A DNA stretch of 7,400 nt, taken from NCBI GenBank assembly GCA_017934845.1, contig JAGBIR010000033.1:1-7400 (forward strand), in the 5' to 3' direction. This document shows, one piece after another, positions 1-5,084 of this stretch (the first letter of the stretch is position 1; each line of letters opens with the position of its first letter). Source of the DNA: Alistipes sp. GTDB lineage: Bacteria; Bacteroidota; Bacteroidia; Bacteroidales; Rikenellaceae. A model generated the notes under the pieces. It saw nothing but the letters and a program-made list of their open reading frames with translations. It had not been told where the DNA came from and made no database searches. The translations under genes were made by a program, and so were the position numbers.

Positions 1-68
1 ATCTATTGAAATGGTTACCAATAAGATAGATTATTTTAGTGTCAACCTGTGATATATTAATCAAAAAT
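1..68. other. Downstream flank of the esterase gene, no gene seen
   Basis: This is an A/T-rich stretch after the stop codon of the minus-strand esterase. I see no convincing hairpin followed by a U-tract for the esterase transcript, no TAnnTTTG promoter element on either strand and no open reading frame. The esterase terminator, or a co-transcribed gene, would therefore lie beyond the left edge. Confidence 0.5.
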
Positions 69-944
69 CTACTTCTTCTGCAATCTTAACCAGTCGAGCA
101 TAGCCTCCTGCCACTGCTCGCGGTAGGGGAATCGCTTGCTCATACCCCAGCCGTGCCAGCCGTCGGGATAGATATGTAGCGAAGCCTCGATACCCGCCTT
201 CTTAAGCGCGTTGTAGTAGCGTGTGCTGCTGATGGGCGGAACAATCTTATCGTCATCCGAGAGCATCAACAGCGCGGGGGGAGTTGACTTCGTAACGCGG
301 TTCTCGGGCGAATAAGTTGCGCGGTCGGCAGCTGTATGTCCCTCGCCCAAGAGGTTGTTGAATGTTCCCTCGTGGGTGAGTCCCCACTCGCCGGTAATAA
401 CGGCATACATCAAAATCGAGAATGCCGGCTCCTCGCCCGCAGGGGCAAATGTCGATGCGTAGGCTGCCAGGTGACCTCCTGCCGAGTAACCCATAATACC
501 CACCTGCTTGGGGTCGATATGCCACTCCTCGGCATTGCGGCGCATAATGCGCAGAGCCTCGATTGCATCCTCCAGCGGCACTTCGCGGTGGCCGTTGGGC
601 ATACGATACTTCAGCACGCCACAGGTGATGCCGTTCTCGGCCAGCCAGCGCGCTGCATCAACACCTTCGTAGGTCATACAAACCGCCTCGTAGCCGCCAC
701 CCGGGCATATTACGATTGCCTGACCGGTAGCCTTCTCGGGCGCAGCCTTGTAGATGTAGAGTTCGGCCGACTGCGACCAATTGATGATGCCGCGGTCGAT
801 GGTCTCGGGTTTTGTCAGTTCGCTCGAGTGCGGAGCTGTGGTATTATCCCAAATCTTGATGAGCTGATCCTCTTTGTAATCATACTCCTGCGCTGCCAAT
901 GGCAATACGGCCAAAGTCAGCAAAAGGGCGAAAATTCGTTTCAT
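69..944 (-). CDS. Secreted alpha/beta-hydrolase esterase (acetylxylan esterase / BD-FAE-like)
   Basis: This 291-residue protein is predicted to hydrolyse an ester bond, probably an acyl group on a plant or host glycan, outside the cytoplasm. Residues 1-18 form a signal peptide (MKR, a hydrophobic run, then LAAQ). No lipobox cysteine follows, so a soluble periplasmic or secreted enzyme is expected. The alpha/beta-hydrolase order is intact: an oxyanion-hole loop PGGGY at 81-85, the nucleophile elbow GYSAGGH with Ser154, an acid in SDDDKIVPP (most likely Asp232), and His264 in DGWHGWG. The length fits a single-domain member of the Abhydrolase_3/BD-FAE group with no carbohydrate-binding module. 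The ATG start is supported by the signal peptide and by a well-formed promoter 62 bp upstream. It looks monocistronic at its 5' side. The substrate cannot be read from sequence; acetylated xylan or pectin and feruloylated sugars are all possible. Confidence 0.88.
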   Translation of the reverse strand: MKRIFALLLTLAVLPLAAQEYDYKEDQLIKIWDNTTAPHSSELTKPETIDRGIINWSQSAELYIYKAAPEKATGQAIVICPGGGYEAVCMTYEGVDAARWLAENGITCGVLKYRMPNGHREVPLEDAIEALRIMRRNAEEWHIDPKQVGIMGYSAGGHLAAYASTFAPAGEEPAFSILMYAVITGEWGLTHEGTFNNLLGEGHTAADRATYSPENRVTKSTPPALLMLSDDDKIVPPISSTRYYNALKKAGIEASLHIYPDGWHGWGMSKRFPYREQWQEAMLDWLRLQKK

Positions 945-1005
945 AGTAGTTCTATTTTTATCTATTCTATAACTCTCGGTTGGGGTGGCGCAAGATCCAC
1001 CAATA

Positions 1006-1038
1006 CAAATATAGTGATTTTGCCGATATATAGCAAAA
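1006..1038 (-). promoter_or_regulatory. Bacteroidota-type promoter of the esterase gene
   Basis: On the minus strand a -33 element TTTTG (1038-1034) is followed after 20 bases by TATATTTG (1013-1006), a full match to the Bacteroidota -7 consensus TAnnTTTG. Transcription would start near position 1000, giving a leader of about 55 nt. This is one of the best promoter matches in the window. Confidence 0.7.
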
Positions 1039-1079
1039 CGAAATGCGGCGGAGACGAAAAAAAGAGAGTGTCATTGAGC

Positions 1080-1114
1080 AAAAAAGGTGCTTCCGAACAA
1101 AAAAGGTGCTTTCC
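1080..1114 (-). repeat. Duplicated terminator arm plus U-tract
   Basis: The plus-strand string AAAAAAGGTGCTTCC (1080-1094) recurs as AAAAAAGGTGCTTTCC (1099-1114). In the phosphate-transporter transcript this gives two successive copies of the terminator's 3' stem arm, each with six U residues. Only the first transcribed copy (1099-1114) pairs over its full length with the upstream arm. The second could serve as an alternative or backup partner. Confidence 0.75.
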
Positions 1115-1149
1115 CGTTTGGCTTTGTCTGCCCACTCGGAAAAGCACCT
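1099..1149 (-). terminator. Intrinsic terminator of the phosphate transporter gene
   Basis: In the minus-strand RNA, AGGUGCUUUUCCG (1149-1137) pairs over 13 positions, with one G-U, to CGGGAAAGCACCU (1116-1104). The loop is 20 nt and six U residues (1104-1099) follow the stem. It begins 24 bp after the stop codon of the transporter. It separates that gene from the esterase, which has its own promoter at 1006-1038. Confidence 0.9.
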
Positions 1150-1173
1150 CTGAATAGGGTTCTACCCCTCCTG

Positions 1174-3399
1174 CTATTTTGCTTTATACCACGTCTTGGC
1201 TACACCGGCGTGCTCCAAGAAGTAGCGTTGCGACTTCAAGAGGTTACGCGCCTGCAAGACCATAGTCTTTGTCTCGCTCATAACCGTCAGGTAGAACATA
1301 CTTGCCTTGGTGTTGCCAACGCCCTCGTTGATGCGCTGCAACTCCGACTTTGTGATGGCTGCAATGTGCTCGAAAAGCTCGTCACGCATTGTAAGTACGA
1401 TGTCGATATCGCCGAAGTCGTTGTTCGTAAGCATACGGTTCACGCTGCCATAAATCTCGGCAACAGCATCGTTGATGTGCATCAAATCGTCGGTCTGCTC
1501 GCGCGAGAGGCCCTTATGGTTGTTGTCGATATGGTCGTAGGCCGGACGTGTGATATGTACCAGAGCCTTGGCAATCTCGCTCAGGTAGTCAACCACCTGC
1601 ACATAGTAGAGCGAAAGCTCCAATCCCGAGCCCTTGAGCTTGCGCAACGTGGGCATAAGTGTATATTTGAGATGGCGGCTGCGCTCGTAAATCTCGTCGG
1701 ATTCGCGAACAAGATCCTTCAGTGCCTTGCGGTCCTCCTTGAACAGGGCTACCAGCGTACGGTCGTAGATCTGAGTCGATACCTTCATCATATTGCAAAC
1801 CTGCTCGACAACGCCCTCGACAGAGTCCTTTTCGATTGCATTTGCGGGCATTGTATCCTTCTTGTTACTCTTGAAGTTACTCTTTATGAGCATATATGCG
1901 CAGGCCAAAGTAACGACTATAAAGGCGGGAGTGCCACCCCAGATGAGCAACAGACCAACAGCGATGGCGATAATGAATGCACCGATACCCGTAACAAACC
2001 AACCCATAACAACGGTCATAACGCCCGTAATACGGTGTACTGCCGACTCTCGTCCCCACGCCTTGTCGGCCAACGAAGAACCCATCGCAACCATAAAGCA
2101 TACATAGGTTGTTGACAAGGGCAGCTTGAGCGATGTACCAACCGAGATAAGCAACGCCGCAGTTGTAAGGTTTACAACGGCACGAATCTTATCGTAGGGT
2201 GCGCCATTACGCTCCACATCGACATACTCGAAACGCTTGTTGATAAACTCCTGTGTGCGCTTGGGAATTACGCGGTCGAGGAAGTTTGAAATACTAATCG
2301 AGGCGCGTACGATAGAGCGTGAAAAGACGTTTGAATCCTGCTCGCCGGCAATTATATCGTCGCCCTGACCAGCCAGCGAAAGCTCGGTCTGCGACACGTT
2401 CATCGACTTTGTCGAGGTCCACAGCGTGATAATCATCACTACGCCCGAGAGCAACATCCATATAAACTGCGCAGGCAGATTCTCGTTCAAACCCTCCATA
2501 AGGATTGAGGTCGAGCCGGCCTCCTTGGCAATGTTGTAAGAGTCGAGACCCGCGATGGGTACACCGATGAAGTTTACCAAGTCGTTACCCGCGAAGGCCA
2601 ATGCCAAAGCGAACGTACCCGACAGAATATTGATTCGCAGGATGTTGATGCGGAAGAGCTGCATAAAGGCCAGTACCACCGAGCAAACAATCCAGCAAAG
2701 TATGATCGAAAGCAACAGGTTGTCGCTGATCCACGCATACATAGCCGTACCCGATAAAACGCCTTTCAGAGCCTTGAAAACGGCAAAATAGGCGATGGCT
2801 GTAAATGACATTCCGCACCATATAGCACCCAGCTTGCGGAAAATCTTAAAGTAACGGAACGAGAAGAGCAGTCGCGAGAACCACATAACAATCGTACCGA
2901 ATATAAATGCAATCAACACCGAAAGCAGGATGGCCGAGATAACTCCCATGGCGCGTGTGGTGTTGATAAAGCCGCCCAAGTCGCCCAGATGGAGCGTCGG
3001 GCTGCCGGCAATCTTATAGAGTGAGACCGAAATGGCAGCACCCAGCAAACTGAAAACCAATGCTACGGTAGTCGAAGTGGGCAATCCCAACGAGTTGTAG
3101 ATGTCGAGCAGGATAACGTTGGCAAACATCACACTCACATAGAGAACCATAATCTCGTGGAAGGTGAACAGGCCCGGGTTAAACATACCGCTACGCGCCA
3201 CCTCCATCATGCCGCTCGAGGTTAGAACGCCTAAAATAATACCCACCGATGCTACGGCCAGAATAGTACGCATCTTTGCAACTTTAGCTCCGATTGCAGC
3301 GTTAAGGAAGTTTACGGCGTCGTTGGTCACGCCGACATAGAGGCCCGAGATAGCCAGAATGGCCAATACTGCGAGCATAATGGTGTACAATTCACTCAT
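1174..3399 (-). CDS. PiT-family inorganic phosphate transporter with C-terminal PhoU-like domain
   Basis: This 741-residue inner-membrane protein is predicted to import inorganic phosphate by the PiT (cation-coupled) mechanism. The two inverted PiT repeats are visible. Residues 20-33 carry a variant signature with Asn26-Asp27 (GVTNDAVNFLN), and residues 268-276 carry the second (AFAGNDLVNF, Asn272-Asp273). Each repeat has a partner motif, GLPTSTT at 105-111 and KLPLSTT at 425-431. Hydrophobic segments run from about 5 to 330 and from 405 to 505. A charged linker at about 332-405 breaks the membrane part, as in long PiT proteins. Residues about 525-741 are helical, charged and non-membrane, and resemble PhoU. 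Classical PiT proteins such as E. coli PitA are about 500 residues, so the extra length is this tail. The tail may gate or sense phosphate in the cytoplasm; that role is inferred. The ATG places the first membrane helix at the N-terminus, as expected. Confidence 0.93.
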   Translation of the reverse strand: MSELYTIMLAVLAILAISGLYVGVTNDAVNFLNAAIGAKVAKMRTILAVASVGIILGVLTSSGMMEVARSGMFNPGLFTFHEIMVLYVSVMFANVILLDIYNSLGLPTSTTVALVFSLLGAAISVSLYKIAGSPTLHLGDLGGFINTTRAMGVISAILLSVLIAFIFGTIVMWFSRLLFSFRYFKIFRKLGAIWCGMSFTAIAYFAVFKALKGVLSGTAMYAWISDNLLLSIILCWIVCSVVLAFMQLFRINILRINILSGTFALALAFAGNDLVNFIGVPIAGLDSYNIAKEAGSTSILMEGLNENLPAQFIWMLLSGVVMIITLWTSTKSMNVSQTELSLAGQGDDIIAGEQDSNVFSRSIVRASISISNFLDRVIPKRTQEFINKRFEYVDVERNGAPYDKIRAVVNLTTAALLISVGTSLKLPLSTTYVCFMVAMGSSLADKAWGRESAVHRITGVMTVVMGWFVTGIGAFIIAIAVGLLLIWGGTPAFIVVTLACAYMLIKSNFKSNKKDTMPANAIEKDSVEGVVEQVCNMMKVSTQIYDRTLVALFKEDRKALKDLVRESDEIYERSRHLKYTLMPTLRKLKGSGLELSLYYVQVVDYLSEIAKALVHITRPAYDHIDNNHKGLSREQTDDLMHINDAVAEIYGSVNRMLTNNDFGDIDIVLTMRDELFEHIAAITKSELQRINEGVGNTKASMFYLTVMSETKTMVLQARNLLKSQRYFLEHAGVAKTWYKAK

Positions 3400-3453
3400 A
3401 AAGAAGTCTTTTTTGCCCGTTAAAAACGTTGCGTATAGGGCACTTTAATGTTT

Positions 3454-3485
3454 CAAAGTTAATACAATATGGTCTAACATAGCAA
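3454..3485 (-). promoter_or_regulatory. Promoter of the phosphate transporter gene
   Basis: On the minus strand TAACTTTG (3461-3454) fits the Bacteroidota -7 consensus TAnnTTTG. A TTG (3485-3483) lies 21 bases upstream as a plausible -33 element. The start would be near 3448, with a leader of about 50 nt. I see no recognisable Pho-type operator. The rest of the 202-bp gap (3400-3601) is A/T-rich and holds no convincing terminator for the upstream gene, so some read-through into the transporter is possible. Confidence 0.6.
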
Positions 3486-3601
3486 CAAAAGAGCAAATCC
3501 TTAACGATAATTTAACATTGCATAGTCGCTCGTATCGCTGCCGATTACCTCGCTGGCGGAGTCGTCAGACGAATCATTTTAAGGAGCATTTTGCTGAAAA
3601 T

Positions 3602-4087
3602 TCAACTGCCGAGTATATGGATAATCTTTTGTTGGGAGTTGTATTCCGAAAAGGTGTAGTGCAAAGCCGAGAGCGAACTGCCGGCATCGAATGGTGCGAA
3701 AATAAGTGTTTGGGCTAATTGGGCAACTCCCCAATTGCGTATTTGTGTGTTCGATACGCTGTGTCGCACATGATTTCTAAAAGAGAGAAAGAGTAGGCGA
3801 TGTTCGTTGAAGGCTTGTTGCAGATGGGAGGGAATCCTCTTGTAAAGCGACCGACCGAGTCCGACAATAACCGAGGCGTTGTTTTTTAGGAGGGCGTCGA
3901 GTACTTCACGCTCCAGCGGGGAGTGGAATCCGCTTATGACAACCTTGTCGGTGTGGCTAATCTGCTCGGCCCACGTTAGGGCCAATTCTCGCGCCATAGG
4001 TGTTGAATTTCGAGATGCGAAAAAGGCTACCAAATCGCTATCCAGCAGCTCAATAGGCCCGCTATATTCATCTTGACTGAAATCCAT
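3602..4087 (-). CDS. Small DprA/Smf-like Rossmann-fold protein, function unassigned
   Basis: The 161-residue product has no signal peptide or membrane segment and should be cytoplasmic. Its middle part resembles the Rossmann fold of DNA-processing protein A (DprA/Smf/LOG-type). The points of resemblance are KVVISGFHSPLEREVLDALL (about residues 49-68), which recalls the strand-glycine-loop-helix of that fold, and VIVGLGRSLYKRIP (about 73-86), which recalls the DprA 'G+GLD..YP' region. The C-terminal part (ALTF-like strand LIFAPFDAGSSLSAL) resembles the last strand and loop. It lacks the extra domains of full-length DprA (usually about 300-370 residues), so a role in transformation is not implied. 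I chose the ATG at 4087-4085. A TTG 12 bases earlier is in frame but lies inside the terminator-like tail of the RNA unit just upstream. There is no room for a separate promoter: transcription must pass through the preceding RNA unit. Related small DprA-like proteins occur in Bacteroidales, from memory; the assignment is moderate. Confidence 0.7.
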   Translation of the reverse strand: MDFSQDEYSGPIELLDSDLVAFFASRNSTPMARELALTWAEQISHTDKVVISGFHSPLEREVLDALLKNNASVIVGLGRSLYKRIPSHLQQAFNEHRLLFLSFRNHVRHSVSNTQIRNWGVAQLAQTLIFAPFDAGSSLSALHYTFSEYNSQQKIIHILGS

Positions 4088-4330
4088 AAAAAAGCGCAAG
4101 CGTTGTGTAAACTTACCCTTCGTTCAAGGTTTTGGCTACCCACCCACAAAGATAAGCAACACAAACGCCCACGCAGGCAGTGTACACTGCATTTTGCAAT
4201 ATACATACCAACGCAGACGCCTTGTTGCCGACCTTCCTGCGGGTTAAAATCGCCAAATTTTGAACGAAGAAGTGCCGTCAATAAAACATCTACTCATTAT
4301 GTCGAACGTTACCCATTTCGGGCAAAGTCC
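4088..4330 (-). ncRNA. Structured RNA, copy A (next to the DprA-like gene)
   Basis: This is a predicted RNA of about 243 nt, with ends inferred from the -7 element at 4335-4342 and the U-tract at 4093-4088. Read on the minus strand, a 5' hairpin CCCG-AAA-UGGG (4322-4312) precedes an unpaired block. A long interrupted stem then forms. Its helices are CUUCGUUCAA/UUGAACGAAG (4269-4260 with 4127-4118), UUUGGC/GCCAAA (4257-4252 with 4136-4131), ACCCGCAGG/UUUGUGGGU (4244-4236 with 4150-4142), GGCAACA/UGUUGCU (4229-4223 with 4161-4155) and CGUCUGCG/CGUGGGCG (4219-4212 with 4173-4166). An apical 11-bp hairpin pairs 4205-4195 with 4191-4181. Several wobbles exist only in this strand. The family is not recognised for certain. 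A 6S-like or other Bacteroidales RNA is possible, because a long closed rod with a 3' U-tract recalls 6S RNA. Confidence 0.75.
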
Positions 4331-4334
4331 AACA

Positions 4335-4342
4335 CAAAGGTA
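4335..4342 (-). promoter_or_regulatory. -7 promoter element of RNA copy A
   Basis: The minus strand reads TACCTTTG, a full match to TAnnTTTG. It is preceded by AAAAATATCAC, a context shared with copy B (AAAATATCAC) and, in part, copy C. No clear TTG -33 element is seen at the usual distance. Confidence 0.6.
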
Positions 4343-4412
4343 GTGATATTTTTGGAAATAGATAGTTTAATGGTTAAAAAATAGATAGCAAGATTTTTTC
4401 GGCAGTAGGCAC

Positions 4413-4659
4413 AAAAAAGCGCAAGCGTTGTGTTTGCTTATCCTGCACCAAGGCCTTAGCTACCTATTCACCAAAGACAAGTAACACAAACGTCTGCGCA
4501 GATAGCATATAGAGCTTTGTTGGCAATATATATACCATAACGCAGACGCCTTGTCGCCGACCCTCCTGCGGGTTAAAATCGCCAAATTTTGAACGAAGAA
4601 GAGTCGTCAATAAAACATCTACTCATTATGTCGAACACTACCCGTTTCGGGCAAAGTTC
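4413..4659 (-). ncRNA. Structured RNA, copy B (middle, mosaic)
   Basis: This is a predicted RNA of about 247 nt between the -7 element at 4664-4671 and the U-tract at 4418-4413. It has the 5' hairpin CCCG-AAA-CGGG (4651-4641) and a perfect CGUCUGCG/CGCAGACG helix (4548-4541 with 4498-4491). Its 5' arm is nearly the same as copy A, with 38 identical bases at 4564-4601 matching 4235-4272. Its 3' arm and apical part follow copy C. As a result UUUGGC/GCUAAG (4586-4581 with 4460-4455) still pairs. The helix equivalent to CUUCGUUCAA in A faces UUGGUGCAGG, with three adjacent mismatches, and ACCCGCAGG faces a C-like arm that pairs poorly. Copy B may fold less stably or be partly defective. The promoter and tail are intact. 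Confidence 0.72.
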
Positions 4660-4663
4660 AACA

Positions 4664-4671
4664 CAAAAGTA
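4664..4671 (-). promoter_or_regulatory. -7 promoter element of RNA copy B
   Basis: The minus strand reads TACTTTTG, which fits TAnnTTTG. The two variable positions differ from copies A and C while the fixed positions are kept. This argues that the element is under selection in all three units. Confidence 0.6.
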
Positions 4672-4734
4672 GTGATATTTTCTTAAATAGTTAGGTAATC
4701 TAAATTGAGGGCGAGTATTTTAGGCGATAGGCAT

Positions 4735-4981
4735 AAAAAAGCGCAAGCGTCGTGTTTACTCATCCTGCACCAAAGGCCTTAGCTACCCATTCTCAAAGAC
4801 AGGCAACACTAACGCCCACGCAGGTAGCATATAAAGCCTTATTGGCAATATATATACCAAGCACAGACGTCTTGTCGCCGACCCTTTTGAGAATAAAAAA
4901 TTGCTAAGTTTTTTAGTGCAAAAATGTCGTCAATAAAACATCTACTCAATATGTCGAATAACACCCTTTCGGACGATATTC
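4735..4981 (-). ncRNA. Structured RNA, copy C (next to the S46 peptidase gene)
   Basis: This is a predicted RNA of about 247 nt between the -7 element at 4986-4993 and the U-tract at 4740-4735. It is the most diverged copy in sequence but keeps the fold. The 5' hairpin is UCC-GAAA-GGG (4973-4964). The basal helix is UUUUGCACUAAA/UUUGGUGCAGGA (4923-4912 with 4774-4763), 12 pairs including three wobbles. Then come CUUAGC/GCUAAG (4908-4903 with 4783-4778), AUUCUCAAA/UUUGAGAAU (4894-4886 with 4797-4789), GGCGACA/UGUUGCC (4879-4873 with 4808-4802) and CGUCUGUG/CGUGGGCG (4869-4862 with 4820-4813). The apical hairpin pairs around 4855-4842 with 4839-4828, with a small internal loop. These stems differ almost completely from copy A in the lower half, yet occupy the same places, which is strong evidence for a functional RNA fold. 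Confidence 0.77.
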
Positions 4982-4985
4982 ATTA

Positions 4986-4993
4986 CAAAGATA
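4986..4993 (-). promoter_or_regulatory. -7 promoter element of RNA copy C
   Basis: The minus strand reads TATCTTTG, a full match to TAnnTTTG. It lies only about 45 bp from the plus-strand -7 element of the peptidase gene, so the two divergent promoters share a short control region. Confidence 0.6.
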
Positions 4994-5015
4994 GATATAT
5001 TTTCGGAAATAAATG

Positions 5016-5044
5016 TTTTTTGCAAAAAAATATATGTATCTTTA
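5016..5044 (+). promoter_or_regulatory. Likely promoter of the S46 peptidase gene
   Basis: TATCTTTA (5037-5044) matches seven of the positions expected from TAnnTTTG, with A in place of the final G. A TTTTTTG run (5016-5022) lies upstream, but its spacing (14 bases) is shorter than the usual 19-21, so the -33 assignment is weak. The start would be near 5050, giving a short A/T-rich leader of about 35 nt before the ATG at 5085. Confidence 0.45.
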
Positions 5045-5084
5045 CCGATTGAAAAGAGTGTTAAAACTTAATATTAAATAGACT

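Larger units (their letters stand above)
4088..4993 (-). repeat. Three tandem copies of a promoter-RNA-terminator unit
   Basis: No protein gene fits this stretch. The motif AAAAAAGCGCAAGCG (plus strand) occurs at 4088, 4413 and 4735, giving periods of 325 and 322 bp. Each occurrence is followed in the same order by a hairpin region, a nearly invariant block (GTCAATAAAACATCTACTCA at 4277, 4606 and 4929) and a reverse-strand TAnnTTTG element. The copies are clearly diverged rather than recent perfect duplicates, and the changes in stems are largely pair-preserving. There are no terminal inverted repeats, transposase remnants or CRISPR-like short spacing. Confidence 0.9.

Noticed and set aside
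336..1157. A 273-codon plus-strand open frame across the esterase gene and beyond.
   Set aside because: It lies antisense to a clear hydrolase with complete catalytic motifs, its translation shows no recognisable domain, and it runs through the transporter terminator.
1087..2115. A 342-codon plus-strand open frame opposite the phosphate transporter.
   Set aside because: It is a shadow of the transporter coding strand; its product is low-complexity in character with no domain, and it begins inside the terminator hairpin.
4097..4099. TTG at 4099 as the start of the DprA-like gene.
   Set aside because: It would translate through the conserved GCGCUUUUUU tail shared by all three RNA units. The ATG 12 bases on is the better start and keeps the family-like N-terminus.
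4027..4281. An 84-codon minus-strand frame across RNA copy A and the start of the DprA-like gene.
   Set aside because: It is in another frame than the DprA-like gene, is not kept in copies B and C, and has no family resemblance.
4244..4297. A 17-codon reading frame MSRCFIDGTSSFKIWRF in RNA copy A, with a near-identical frame (MSRCFIDDSSSFKIWRF) in copy B at 4573-4626.
   Set aside because: In copy C the ATG is changed to TTG and the frame runs on with an unrelated sequence. The similarity between A and B is explained by their shared DNA, and the frame overlaps helices needed for the RNA fold.
4088..4330. Firm naming of the RNA units as 6S RNA.
   Set aside because: The long rod and 3' U-tract are suggestive, but I cannot see a clear large central bubble, and there is a 60-nt 5' extension with an extra hairpin. 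I leave the family open.
4088..4993. CRISPR array or insertion-sequence remnant as an explanation for the repeats.
   Set aside because: Units are over 320 bp and diverged, there are no short regular spacers, no terminal inverted repeats or target duplications, and no transposase fragments in any frame.
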